This document shows, piece by piece, positions 34,867 through 44,327 of a stretch of DNA of 64,000 nucleotides (position 1 is the stretch's first letter; each line of letters starts with the position of its first letter). The notes under the pieces are model-generated. The model saw only the letters and a list, made by a program, of their open reading frames with translations. It did no database searches and was not told where the DNA came from. This DNA comes from Sphingomonas sp. So64.6b. Lineage in GTDB: Bacteria; Pseudomonadota; Alphaproteobacteria; Sphingomonadales; Sphingomonadaceae. The stretch is from positions 744,001-808,000 of the forward strand of contig NZ_CP048817.1 in NCBI RefSeq assembly GCF_014171475.1. Direction: 5' to 3'. Position numbers and translations under genes: made by a program.

Positions 34867-35502
34867 ATGAGCGTTGATCCCCACCTGTCCGGCCTTTCCG
34901 GCACCGTCGTCCACGACGTGGTCGTGCCCGCGCGGGCGCCTTGGCTGTATCATGTCGCGGCCGGCCAGACCCTCCGAATCATTGATCTGGAGGGCAACCA
35001 GGCCGTCGATTTTCTTCTCTACGCCGCCGACGATGATGCGGAACGCTACAGCGCGCAGGACACGGTTGCAGCGCAAGGCAATCTGTTCCTTCGCGAGGGG
35101 ACGGTGCTGCGATCGAATGAAGGCCGGCCGATGATGACCATCGCCGCCACTTCGGTCGACTATCACGACACGATCGGCGGCGCATGCTCGTGTGAATCCA
35201 ACACGCTGCGTTATGGTCATCACACCAAGGCCGAGCATGCCTGTGTGGAAAACTTCCTCGAAGCGAACCTCTCCGAAGGGAGAGGCAAGCGCGACATAGT
35301 CTCCAACATCAATTTCTTCATGAACGTGCCGGTCGAAGAGGACGGCTCACTCGGGATCGTCGACGGGATATCCGCGCCCGGGCTGACCGTGGACCTGCGC
35401 GCGGAGATGGATGTCATCGTCGTCGTCTCCAACTGCCCGCAGATCAATAATCCCTGCAACGGGTTCAACCCAACGCCCGTGCGCATGATCGTGACCGCAT
35501 GA
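34867..35502 (+). CDS. DUF1989 urea carboxylase-associated protein, second subunit
   Basis: A 211-residue, shorter paralogue of the preceding protein, with RIIDLEGNQAVDFLLYAA, SNEGRPMMTIAATSVDYHD and EMDVIVVVSNCPQINN. The start at 34867 follows TAAGGAAC, 17 bp after the first DUF1989 gene. The stop overlaps the carboxylase ATG (ATGA). It is predicted to be the partner in a heteromeric carboxyguanidine deiminase. Cys residues in GACSCESNTL and HACVENF are candidates for a metal site. Confidence 0.82.
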   Translation: MSVDPHLSGLSGTVVHDVVVPARAPWLYHVAAGQTLRIIDLEGNQAVDFLLYAADDDAERYSAQDTVAAQGNLFLREGTVLRSNEGRPMMTIAATSVDYHDTIGGACSCESNTLRYGHHTKAEHACVENFLEANLSEGRGKRDIVSNINFFMNVPVEEDGSLGIVDGISAPGLTVDLRAEMDVIVVVSNCPQINNPCNGFNPTPVRMIVTA

Positions 35503-38500
35503 CCTTCCATACCGTTCTGATCGCCAACCGGGGTGCGATCGCTACCCGCATCATCCGCACGCTGCGGCGCATGGGCCTGCGCTCGGTCGCGGTATATTCC
35601 GAAGCGGATGAGGGCTCGCTCCACGTTTCTCAGGCGGACGAGGCTGTTTGCATCGGCAGCGCGCGGGCATCGGAGAGCTATCTCAATATCGCCGCGATCT
35701 TGGAAGCGGCACGCAGGACGGGCGCCGGCGCGATCCATCCGGGATATGGCTTCCTCGCGGAGAATGTGGACTTCGCGGAGGCCTGCGCTGCCGCCGGCAT
35801 CGTGTTCATCGGCCCCACACCGGACAATATTCGTACCTTCGGCCTGAAGCACAGCGCACGCGCGCTCGCCGCCGCCCATGACGTTCCGCTAGCGCCTGGC
35901 ACGGACCTGCTCACGGATGAAGCCGAAGCGGTGCTGGCCGCGCAGGATATCGGTTTCCCGGTGATCCTGAAGGCGACCGCGGGTGGCGGCGGCATCGGCA
36001 TGCGTATCTGTGAGGACCAGGAGGCCGTCCGCGAAGGATTCGCCGCCGTGGCCCGCCAAGGCCTGGGCAATTTCGGCGATGCGGGCGTCTTCCTTGAGCG
36101 GTATGTCAGGCGAGCCCGGCACATCGAGGTGCAGATATTCGGCGATGGCAAGGGCCGGATCATGCCGCTGGGCGAACGCGATTGTTCGCTTCAGCGCCGC
36201 AACCAGAAAGTCGTTGAGGAGGCGCCGGCACCGTTGCTGCCCGATACTGTGCGCCATGACCTCATCGCGGCCGCCGTCCGGCTTGGCGAGGCGGCGCAAT
36301 ACCGGTCGGCGGGTACGGTCGAGTTCCTCTACGACGCCGGGCGTGAAGAGTTCTTCTTCCTGGAGATGAACACCCGCCTCCAGGTCGAGCACGGTGTCAC
36401 CGAGGAAGTGATGGGCATCGACCTCGTCGAATGGATGATCCGCGGTGGGGCCGAGGATTTCGCCTTCCTCGATGCCGAGCCGCCCAGGCCGCAGGGACAT
36501 TCCGTCCAGGTCCGCCTTTATGCGGAAGATCCGGCGCTCGACTATCGCCCCACGTCCGGCACGCTGACCGCCGTCGAATTTCCCGCCGACATCCGGGTCG
36601 AGACATGGTGCATGGCGGGCAGCACGGTCAGCGCCTGGTACGACCCGATGCTGGCAAAGTTGATCGTACACGCGCCGACCCGCGCGGAAGCGGTTCTAGC
36701 CGCGCAGGCGGCCGTCGGGCAAAGCCGCGTGGACGGCATGGAGACGAACCTGCGATGGCTCCGCGACGTGGTGCGATCGCCGGCATTCGTCAGTGGCGAG
36801 GTTTCGACCCGCGTCCTTGACGATATCGCCTACAGCCCGCGCAGCATCCGAGTGATCACCGGCGGCACGGCGACCACCGTGCAGGATTGGCCGGGCCGAC
36901 AAAGGCTTTGGGCGGTTGGGGTCCCGCCATCCGGGCCGATGGACGACCAGTCCTTTCGTCTCGGCAACCGGTTGCTCGGAAACCCTGAAGGAACGGCGGG
37001 CCTGGAGGTCACCTTCACAGGCCCGACACTGTCCTTTATCGCGCCTGCGCGCATCTGCATGACGGGGGCGGACTTCGGCGCGACGCTGGATGGCGTTCCG
37101 CTTCCGCGCGGCGCGGCGATCGATGTCGGTGCGGGGCAGACGCTGGTCCTTGGCCGCGCCTCGGGCGGCGGCATGCGGGGCTATTTGCTCGTCGCGGGCG
37201 GGTTCGACATCGCGCCTTATCTCGGCAGCCGCAGCACGTTCGAGCTAGGCCAGTTCGGCGGCCATGCCGCCCGCCGGCTGTTGGCTGGCGACACGCTGCA
37301 TCTGGCTGGCGAAGCGACCGAGGAGCCTCTCCCTTCGGTGAAACTCCCCGATCTGTCGACTGACTGGACCATAAGAGTCCTTTATGGCCCGCACGGCGCC
37401 CCCGACTTCTTCACGGACGAGGATATCGACGTGATCGTGGCTGCCGAGTGGCAGGTCCATTACAACAGCAATCGTACCGGCGTCCGCCTTGTCGGACCCA
37501 AGCCGCGATGGGCCCGCGCGGATGGCGGCGAGGCGGGCCTGCACCCCTCCAACATCCACGATAATCCCTATGCGATCGGCGCCGTCGACTTCACCGGCGA
37601 CATGCCGATCATCCTCGGCCCGGACGGCCCATCTCTCGGCGGTTTCGTCTGCCCCTTCGTGGTCATTGCCGCCGATCGCTGGAAGATCGGCCAGCTGGTC
37701 CCCGGCGACAAGATCCGTTTCGAACCGGTCAACATCGGCGATGCGACCATGGCGGACACCTTGCAGCGCAAGCTGATCGCAACGGGTATGATGCCCGGGT
37801 TGGGTTCCGCCCGGCCCCTGGACACACTTTCCCCCATTCTTGCCGAGATCGCCGAACGGCCGCGCAGCCCGCGAACCGTCTATCGCCAGCAGGGCGACCG
37901 GAACATTCTCGTCGAATATGGGCCGATCGTGCTGGACATCGAGCTCCGCATTCGGGTGCACGCTCTGATGACGGAGCTGGAGCGGCTCGCGTTGCCCGGC
38001 ATCGTCGATATCGTGCCAGGCATCCGCTCGCTGCAGGTCCATTTCGATGGTGCGGTGATGAACCAGCGTGCCGCGCTGGCCGCGCTGATCGCCGCCGAGG
38101 AGCGGCTAGGGGACCTTGAGGACTTCACCATCCCCTCTCGCATCGTCCATCTTCCGCTGAGCTGGCGCGATCCGGCGACGATCGAGACGATCGAGAAATA
38201 CATGGGCGCGGTCCGGGCCGACGCGCCTTGGTGCCCGGACAACATCGAATTCATCCGGCGGATCAATGGCCTGCCCGACGTCGCTGCGGTCGAGAACCTG
38301 ATCTTTGAGGCGAACTACCTCGTGCTGGGCCTTGGCGATGTCTATCTCGGTGCGCCCGTAGCAACGCCGGTCGATCCGCGGCACCGACTCGTCACGACCA
38401 AATATAATCCCGCCCGTACCTGGACGCCGCCCAACGTCGTAGGCATCGGCGGTGCCTATATGTGCATCTATGGCATGGAAGGTCCGGGCGGCTATCAGCT

Positions 38501-39095
38501 CTTCGGCCGAACCATTCAGGTCTGGAACACCCATCGCCAGACCGACGCCTTTATCGAAGGAAAACCGTGGCTGCTGCGGTTCTTCGATCAAATCCGCTTC
38601 TATCCCGTGAGTGCGGATGAACTCACCGACTGGCGCCGCGACTTTCCAACCGGCCGGCGCTCGATCCGAATCGAGGAATCGGAATTCCGTCTCACCGATT
38701 ACCGCGCCTTCCTCGCGCAGAATGCGGAGCCGATTGCAACTTTCGAAGCGCAGCGACAGGTCGCGTTCGAGGAGGAGCGCAGCGAGTGGCAGCGGCGTGG
38801 CGAGTTCGACCGGATCACCGACCTGACTGAGGCCGAGGCGCCTCAGGCCGGTCTCGTCGATATCCCCGATGGCGCCGACCTGGTCGAGGCGCCTTTCGGC
38901 GGGAGCGTCTGGAAGCTGCTCGTTGCGGTCGGAGACGAAGTGAAGGCCGGCGATACGATCGCCGTTCTCGAAGCGATGAAGATGGAATGCGCTGTCGGCA
39001 GTCCCACGGCGGGAACGGTCGCGGCGCTTTACGTCCGGGAGACCCAGTCGCTCCAACCCGGCGCGCCGATGGTGGCGCTTACGAGGCATATATGA
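35499..39095 (+). CDS. Biotin-dependent urea/guanidine carboxylase
   Basis: The 1198-residue product joins all carboxylase parts. Residues 1-450 are biotin carboxylase (ILKATAGGGGIGMRICEDQE, ATP-grasp). Next comes the carboxyltransferase made of AHS2/KipA-like (about 460-770) and AHS1/KipI-like (about 785-1000) domains. The C-terminal biotinyl domain has EAMKMEC with the biotinylated K1161. Classical urea carboxylase and guanidine carboxylase share this architecture. The neighbouring DUF1989 pair, which converts carboxyguanidine to allophanate, makes guanidine the more likely substrate, though urea cannot be ruled out from sequence alone. Confidence 0.9.
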   Translation: MTFHTVLIANRGAIATRIIRTLRRMGLRSVAVYSEADEGSLHVSQADEAVCIGSARASESYLNIAAILEAARRTGAGAIHPGYGFLAENVDFAEACAAAGIVFIGPTPDNIRTFGLKHSARALAAAHDVPLAPGTDLLTDEAEAVLAAQDIGFPVILKATAGGGGIGMRICEDQEAVREGFAAVARQGLGNFGDAGVFLERYVRRARHIEVQIFGDGKGRIMPLGERDCSLQRRNQKVVEEAPAPLLPDTVRHDLIAAAVRLGEAAQYRSAGTVEFLYDAGREEFFFLEMNTRLQVEHGVTEEVMGIDLVEWMIRGGAEDFAFLDAEPPRPQGHSVQVRLYAEDPALDYRPTSGTLTAVEFPADIRVETWCMAGSTVSAWYDPMLAKLIVHAPTRAEAVLAAQAAVGQSRVDGMETNLRWLRDVVRSPAFVSGEVSTRVLDDIAYSPRSIRVITGGTATTVQDWPGRQRLWAVGVPPSGPMDDQSFRLGNRLLGNPEGTAGLEVTFTGPTLSFIAPARICMTGADFGATLDGVPLPRGAAIDVGAGQTLVLGRASGGGMRGYLLVAGGFDIAPYLGSRSTFELGQFGGHAARRLLAGDTLHLAGEATEEPLPSVKLPDLSTDWTIRVLYGPHGAPDFFTDEDIDVIVAAEWQVHYNSNRTGVRLVGPKPRWARADGGEAGLHPSNIHDNPYAIGAVDFTGDMPIILGPDGPSLGGFVCPFVVIAADRWKIGQLVPGDKIRFEPVNIGDATMADTLQRKLIATGMMPGLGSARPLDTLSPILAEIAERPRSPRTVYRQQGDRNILVEYGPIVLDIELRIRVHALMTELERLALPGIVDIVPGIRSLQVHFDGAVMNQRAALAALIAAEERLGDLEDFTIPSRIVHLPLSWRDPATIETIEKYMGAVRADAPWCPDNIEFIRRINGLPDVAAVENLIFEANYLVLGLGDVYLGAPVATPVDPRHRLVTTKYNPARTWTPPNVVGIGGAYMCIYGMEGPGGYQLFGRTIQVWNTHRQTDAFIEGKPWLLRFFDQIRFYPVSADELTDWRRDFPTGRRSIRIEESEFRLTDYRAFLAQNAEPIATFEAQRQVAFEEERSEWQRRGEFDRITDLTEAEAPQAGLVDIPDGADLVEAPFGGSVWKLLVAVGDEVKAGDTIAVLEAMKMECAVGSPTAGTVAALYVRETQSLQPGAPMVALTRHI

Positions 39096-40861
39096 CCATG
39101 GTGGATCGTCGCGGCGCGGTCGCGATCGCGGCCGCCGTCAACGCGGGGCGGACGAGCGCTGTCGCGGTGGCCGAGGAGACGATGGCGCGCATCGTCTCCT
39201 ATGATGCCGTGCAGCCGCAGATCTGGATCAGCCGGGCGACACCGGAAGAACTCATCGTGGCGGCCCGCGCCGTCGATGCGCGCGTGGCGGCCGGAGACGT
39301 CCTGCCACTGGCCGGCGTCCCGTTCGCGGTGAAGGACAATATCGATGTCGCGGGGTTCGAGACCACGGCTGCCTGCCCAGCGTTCGCCTATCATCCCAAT
39401 GTCTCCGCCACGGTCGTAGAGCGGTTGCTGACGGCCGGCGCCCTGTGCGTCGGCAAGACCAATCTCGATCAGTTCGCCACTGGCCTGAACGGCACGCGCA
39501 GCCCCTATGGTAGTCCTCGCAACGCCTATAATCTCGCTTATGTCAGCGGCGGATCGAGCGCGGGCTCGTCGGTCGCAGTGGCGGCCGGGCTGGTGCCTTT
39601 CGCGCTTGGGACCGATACTGCCGGTTCGGGCCGCGTTCCTGCGGCCTTTCAGCATCTGATCGGCTTCAAGCCGAGCAAGGGTCGCTGGAGCACGCGCGGC
39701 CTGGTGCCGGCATGCCGCACGCTCGACTGCATCACTGTTTTTACCGACGATACAGCGGACGCCCGCCTCGTCGATCAGGTGATAGCGGCCTTCGATCCGG
39801 CCGACCCCTATTCCAAGGCGCTGGCGAACCGACCGCTCGGGCGCAAGACCGTCGGCGTCCCGCGCCGTGACCAGCGTGTCTGGTTCGGCGATGCCGAATC
39901 CGAATATCTCTACGACAGCGCATTGGAGAAGCTCGCGGGCCTGGCGGACGTCGTCGAGATCGACATGGCGCCGCTCAAAGAGACCGCGCAGCTCCTGTAT
40001 AGCGGCCCCTGGGTGGCCGAACGGACCGCCGCCATGGCGGGCATTCTGGCCGACAATCCCGAGGCCGTCGATGCGACTGTCCGCGCCGTGGTCGAGCCGG
40101 GTGCGGCGATGAGCGCCGTCGATCTGTTCAACGGCATCTATCGCCTGGCCGAGCTCAAGCGCAATGCCGACACGCTCTGGAGAGAAATCGACATGCTGGC
40201 GTTCCCGACGACCGGCACGACCTACCGCGTCGCGGAGCTTCTGGCGGCGCCAGTCGCGCTCAACAGCAATCTTGGCCTCTACACCAATTTCGTGAACCTG
40301 CTGGACATGGCCGCCGTCGCCGTACCGGCCGGGATCCGCACCAATGCCACCGGCTTTGGCATCACGCTGATCGGCCCGGCGGACAGCGACGTCGCGTTGC
40401 TGGACGCGGCGGATGCGTACATCTCCGCAGCGGATCTTTCGTCACCACCACCACTCGACCTGGAGGGTAAAATGCAGACCGTGAAACTCGCCGTTGTCGG
40501 CGCTCATCTGAAGGATATGCCGCTTCATTGGCAACTTACCTCCCGGGAGGCCAAGTTCGTCGGCGCTTTCGACACCGCGCCGACCTACCGGCTCTACGCC
40601 ATGGCGGACAGCGTGCCGCCCAAGCCCGCGCTGGTGCATAGCGAGGATGGCGGGGCGATCGCAGTCGAGGTCTATGAGCTGGGCGTAGCCGAATTCGGCA
40701 GCTTCGTCGCCGAGGTGCCGGCACCGCTCGCGATCGGCACGGTGACGCTGGCCGATGGCAGTAGCGTGAAGGGCTTCGTCGCCGAGCCGCGCGCGCTGAC
40801 CAATGCCGAGGACATCACCAGCCTCGGCGCGTGGCGCACCTACATCGCGCAGCGCGGTTGA
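39092..40861 (+). CDS. atzF: Allophanate hydrolase (AtzF type)
   Basis: A 589-residue amidase-signature enzyme that hydrolyses allophanate to ammonia and CO2. The catalytic triad is K81 (AVKDNID), S155 (SGGSSAGSS) and S179 (TDTAGSGR), spaced as in AtzF. A separate C-terminal domain from about residue 465 (KLAVVGAHLKDMPLHWQL) matches the AtzF C-terminal domain that acts on the N-carboxy intermediate. The ATG overlaps the carboxylase stop (ATGA), completing the pathway encoded by this operon. Confidence 0.93.
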   Translation: MTMVDRRGAVAIAAAVNAGRTSAVAVAEETMARIVSYDAVQPQIWISRATPEELIVAARAVDARVAAGDVLPLAGVPFAVKDNIDVAGFETTAACPAFAYHPNVSATVVERLLTAGALCVGKTNLDQFATGLNGTRSPYGSPRNAYNLAYVSGGSSAGSSVAVAAGLVPFALGTDTAGSGRVPAAFQHLIGFKPSKGRWSTRGLVPACRTLDCITVFTDDTADARLVDQVIAAFDPADPYSKALANRPLGRKTVGVPRRDQRVWFGDAESEYLYDSALEKLAGLADVVEIDMAPLKETAQLLYSGPWVAERTAAMAGILADNPEAVDATVRAVVEPGAAMSAVDLFNGIYRLAELKRNADTLWREIDMLAFPTTGTTYRVAELLAAPVALNSNLGLYTNFVNLLDMAAVAVPAGIRTNATGFGITLIGPADSDVALLDAADAYISAADLSSPPPLDLEGKMQTVKLAVVGAHLKDMPLHWQLTSREAKFVGAFDTAPTYRLYAMADSVPPKPALVHSEDGGAIAVEVYELGVAEFGSFVAEVPAPLAIGTVTLADGSSVKGFVAEPRALTNAEDITSLGAWRTYIAQRG

Positions 40862-40902
40862 CGGTGCACCGAAGGCCGCCACCAGAGGCGAAAGGGGAAG
40901 TT

Positions 40903-41832
40903 ATGCAAAAGCTTAGGGGAATGGTCATGGCGGCGGCAGCGGGCTGCACCTCGATTGCGTCTGCTGCAGGAGCACAGACCGAGCAGGTCATAACCGTGCC
41001 CGGATTCGCTGACTTTCTGGCGGTCGATGGCGATACGGTCTGGACGACGAATGCTGGACGGGTCGAGCGCTGGTCCAGACAGGGCAAGCTTGCCGAGGTG
41101 GCCATGTCGAAGCCCTGCGGCGCGATGACCATATTTCGCCATGCCCTGTGGGTCGCCGACTGCAAGGACGGCACAATCGTTCGGATCGACACGCGCACGG
41201 CGCAGAAGATCGCCACGATCCCCACCGGGATCGCCAATCCTGCCGGGGAGCTCAACGTGGTGGCAGGGGCGGGATCGATTTGGGTCGCAAGCGACGAAAA
41301 GGGCGTGGTGGCCCGTATCGATCCCCGGAGCAACCGCGTGACGGCGTCGATCACGGTGGATCCCGGAACCTATTATCTCGCATTCGGCCATGGGTCGCTC
41401 TGGGCAGTCAGCAGCAAAGGCCAATCCGTTCAGCGCATCGATCCGCGGACGAACACGGTCGTCAAGCGCACCAGTCTGGGCAAGGAACCCGGCTTCCTTG
41501 CTGCCGGCGCGGGCGCGGTTTGGGTCCAGGAGCAGGGCGACGGCACCGTCGCTCGCATCGATCCGCGGAGCGGCGAGATATCCGGCCGCGTCAAGGTCGG
41601 CGCGGCGCTGAAATATGGGGACATCGACACGGGTGGCCGAATGGTGTGGCTGCGGACCACCGAGGATCAAACCTTCGCCGTGATCGATCCGAAAACACTG
41701 ACGGTTCGTACCCGTGTGGGAAAGCCGGAAGGTAGCGGCGCGCTACGCTACACGCACGCGGGCCTGTGGACGTCGGCCCATGATGTCCACACGCTAACCT
41801 GGTGGCCCAAGCCTGCGCAGTTCAAAAAATGA
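40903..41832 (+). CDS. Exported beta-propeller protein of unknown function
   Basis: A 309-residue protein with a signal peptide (MAAAAGCTSIASAAGA) and repeated blades about 42 residues apart carrying VARIDPRSN, VQRIDPRTN, VARIDPRSG and FAVIDPKT. This is the YVTN/Vgb-like propeller fold. The start follows AGGGGAA, 41 bp after the allophanate hydrolase gene, so it may be the last gene of the operon. The ligand or partner is unknown; the location suggests a periplasmic accessory. Confidence 0.75.
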   Translation: MQKLRGMVMAAAAGCTSIASAAGAQTEQVITVPGFADFLAVDGDTVWTTNAGRVERWSRQGKLAEVAMSKPCGAMTIFRHALWVADCKDGTIVRIDTRTAQKIATIPTGIANPAGELNVVAGAGSIWVASDEKGVVARIDPRSNRVTASITVDPGTYYLAFGHGSLWAVSSKGQSVQRIDPRTNTVVKRTSLGKEPGFLAAGAGAVWVQEQGDGTVARIDPRSGEISGRVKVGAALKYGDIDTGGRMVWLRTTEDQTFAVIDPKTLTVRTRVGKPEGSGALRYTHAGLWTSAHDVHTLTWWPKPAQFKK

Positions 41833-41877
41833 GCCGTCCGCAGCCCGGACTCCGGGCTGCGGAACGAGGCTGAGAGT

Positions 41878-42210
41878 TTAGCGCGCGGACGCCAAGTGGA
41901 CCGGCGAAGCGATCGCGGCATGCGCAGTGCGGGTTTCGATCTGGGCGCGGACATCCGCAATCACTGCGGTGCGGCAGTCTTGCGCCTGACGTTCGAGGGC
42001 AAGGTGCACGCTCGCGAGACGCTCGCCACATACCGCGCGCGCGGCCTGATCCATACGGATGGCGAGGCGCTGTTGCCCGTCGGCGGTCGAGAGATCGAGC
42101 CCCTTGAGATTGAGCGTCGCCTTGTCCTGGGCGAAGGGATTGTCAGTGGCGCCTGCGGATGCTGAGGTCGCCAGGGCGAATGCGGCCAGGGCCATGAGGC
42201 CAATTTTCAT
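41878..42210 (-). CDS. UrcA-family exported small protein
   Basis: 110 residues with a signal peptide (LMALAAFALATSASAGA) and the UrcA core: LNLKGLDLSTADGQQRLAIR, AVCGE and QDCRTAVIADV with two conserved Cys residues likely forming a disulfide. The family is widespread in sphingomonads and caulobacters and its function is unknown. The second of two ATGs is preferred because AGGAG lies six bases upstream. It is convergent with the propeller gene. Confidence 0.85.
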   Translation of the reverse strand: MKIGLMALAAFALATSASAGATDNPFAQDKATLNLKGLDLSTADGQQRLAIRMDQAARAVCGERLASVHLALERQAQDCRTAVIADVRAQIETRTAHAAIASPVHLASAR

Positions 42211-42333
42211 CATCTTCTCCTATACGGAACGGGTGTCGCTCTCCGGCGACTGCCGCTCACATAGTGCCAGGCAATGAAAGTTACAATACTGAACAGAGGT
42301 TTGTGATTTTATTACTTATCGAGGACCCGAGTA

Positions 42334-42735
42334 TTACTTGGCGCTGACGACCAGCGAAGCAAGATTCTCGACCTGTCCTAGCAATCCGATCGGCAGATCC
42401 ACCTCCGCCGTGGTGTCAGTCCGGGTTTCGGCGTCGGCCACCGAAATGGTGATCGTCCTTGCAAAGGGGGCGGACCATTCGCGCACGGTATCGACCGGCA
42501 CGCGGACGCGCCATTTGCGCGCCCCGTCGGTGGAAACCGCGCGCCCGTTGATGCTCACCGCAGATGCCGTGTTCGCACGGCGCCCCGTCACGAGCAGGCA
42601 ACTTCCGGCCTCGCAGGCGACCAGCCGCGTTCTGGGCTCGGTCGCGGCATATGCTGACGAGGAGAAGCCGGCGACAAGGCCGGCGACTGCAGCCAGGTCG
42701 AATGTCCGCTTGCGAGAGTATGAAGGCATGGGCAT
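42334..42735 (-). CDS. Exported hypothetical protein
   Basis: A 133-residue protein with a signal peptide (AAVAGLVAGFSSSAYAAT) and a beta-rich mature part (LLVTGRRANTASAVSINGR ... ARTITISVADAE) that contains a possible Cys pair (CEAGSC). AAAGGAG lies eight bases before the ATG at 42735. It is 14 bp downstream of the TPR-sulfotransferase gene and probably in its operon. I do not recognise a family. Confidence 0.6.
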   Translation of the reverse strand: MPMPSYSRKRTFDLAAVAGLVAGFSSSAYAATEPRTRLVACEAGSCLLVTGRRANTASAVSINGRAVSTDGARKWRVRVPVDTVREWSAPFARTITISVADAETRTDTTAEVDLPIGLLGQVENLASLVVSAK

Positions 42736-42749
42736 GGCGCGCGCTCCTT

Positions 42750-44327
42750 TCAGTCGAGATCGATGCCGGCGTTTTCGAAGAAGCGTTGGACCGGCTCCAG
42801 AACCGCCGCGTGCCGCTTCCACCGCGCAACCGAGTCCTGGTAAATCGGTCGGCGGACCTGCGCGGCGCTCGGGGTCGAGACGGGGGCCTGGTTGGTATGG
42901 AACGACAGGCAGTCGTCCGACCATGCGAGTCCGCAATGGGCCAGGAGCTGCCGGGTTTCCTCTTCCTGGTCGGCGACCAGATCCTCGTAACGCACTTCGA
43001 TCACGCGGCCGGGCAGGGCCTTGCGCCACAGGCTCATTAGCCGATCGAAGCGGGCATAATAGGCGGCGATGTCGAGAAGGTCGTAGCTATAGTCGTAGTA
43101 GCGCGAGCTGACCGCAAACAGGTTGCGAAAATTGCTGAGCACGGTGTCCATGGGATGGCGGCGCAGGCAGACGATCGTGGCCGAGGGCAGCGCCTGCGCG
43201 ATGAGCCCCGCATAAAGAAAATTGCCCGGAAACTTGTCCGTGAACCTGAGGGCGGGGTCGCGTCGGTGGTGACGTGCACGCTGCAGATAGTCGCGCCCGA
43301 CCGCCCCCATATCGCTGATCGCAGCCGCGGCGATCGTTTCGGGGTCAATGACCGTCGGGCTGCGTGTGCCCGCCGCCTTCTTCACCGCGAGAGGCATGGC
43401 CTGTAACTCGCCCGCGCTTTCGACGTCCGGATGCGACGAGAGGATACGGTCGACCAGCGTCGTGCCGGTGCGCGGCATGCCGATGATGAAGATCGGTGCG
43501 TCGGAGGGCGGCTCGGGGGCGGGCGGCGACGCCTGCTTCAGCCAGTTCGCTTCGATTGCGTCGAACACCGCGGCATCACGTGCGAAGGCGTAAGGCAGCG
43601 TCCTGCGATGTTCGGCATTCGCGGCACAAAGCCTGTCCAGCGCCTCGTCCGGCTGGCCGATATCCTCCAGCTCCTTCGCCATTGCATAGCCGAGCAGCAG
43701 TCTCCCGTGCCCGTCCCGCGACCCGGCATGTGTTCGAACGAGCCGCTCGAGGTGATTTCGCTCCAGCGTCTGCTTGCGCAGCCCGGCGAGGAGATGATGG
43801 GCGCGGGCATCACCCGGCGCCAGCGCGATCAGCGTCTCCAGCGCGGCGTCTGCCTCGTCGGTCCGGCCCAGAAAGTTGAAGGTCGCCGCCAAATTGTAGC
43901 GATATTCGGTGTTTCGGGGTTCTAGCCGCACCGCTTCGGTAAAATGGGTGAGCGCAGCCAGGTGGTCGCCGAGGCGGGCATAGACGCAGCCCATCGTATC
44001 GCGGCTGAGCGCATCGCTGGGTAGCGCCTGCTCGGCATCGTGGAGCGTCGCGGCCGCATCGCCGTCGCGGCGAATAAGCGTGAAGAGCTTGGCCAGCTGC
44101 GCACGGTATTCGCCCTGCGGATCGAGCGCCACCGCCTTGCCAACATGCTGGATTCCGGTCTGAACGCGCCCGGCGCTCGATTCTGCGATGCCGAGGAGAA
44201 AGTGGCCTTCGGCGTCCTTGGGATCTTCGGCCACCAGCATCGCGGCAAACTGGTGGGTCGCATTGACATCACCCCGGGAAAGCGCGCGCCGCGCCGCGCT
44301 GATCTGCCCCGAGCGCGCGGCTGTCAT
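42750..44327 (-). CDS. TPR-containing sulfotransferase
   Basis: A 525-residue protein with an N-terminal tetratricopeptide region (about 20-240; for example AALTHFTEAVRLEPRNTEYR) and a C-terminal sulfotransferase domain. The PAPS-binding 5'-phosphosulfate loop is GMPRTGTT at 283-290. The 3'-phosphate-binding segment is CLRRHPMDTVLSNF. It should transfer sulfate from PAPS to a hydroxyl, lipid or protein. Its start overlaps the hydroxylase stop (ATGA), so the hydroxylase may create the hydroxyl group that is then sulfated; this is inference from context. Confidence 0.85.
   Translation of the reverse strand: MTAARSGQISAARRALSRGDVNATHQFAAMLVAEDPKDAEGHFLLGIAESSAGRVQTGIQHVGKAVALDPQGEYRAQLAKLFTLIRRDGDAAATLHDAEQALPSDALSRDTMGCVYARLGDHLAALTHFTEAVRLEPRNTEYRYNLAATFNFLGRTDEADAALETLIALAPGDARAHHLLAGLRKQTLERNHLERLVRTHAGSRDGHGRLLLGYAMAKELEDIGQPDEALDRLCAANAEHRRTLPYAFARDAAVFDAIEANWLKQASPPAPEPPSDAPIFIIGMPRTGTTLVDRILSSHPDVESAGELQAMPLAVKKAAGTRSPTVIDPETIAAAAISDMGAVGRDYLQRARHHRRDPALRFTDKFPGNFLYAGLIAQALPSATIVCLRRHPMDTVLSNFRNLFAVSSRYYDYSYDLLDIAAYYARFDRLMSLWRKALPGRVIEVRYEDLVADQEEETRQLLAHCGLAWSDDCLSFHTNQAPVSTPSAAQVRRPIYQDSVARWKRHAAVLEPVQRFFENAGIDLD

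Noticed and set aside
42750..44327. Reading the TPR-sulfotransferase as a plain TPR protein
   Set aside because: The PAPS-binding GMPRTGTT and RRHPMDTVLSNF motifs show a sulfotransferase domain.
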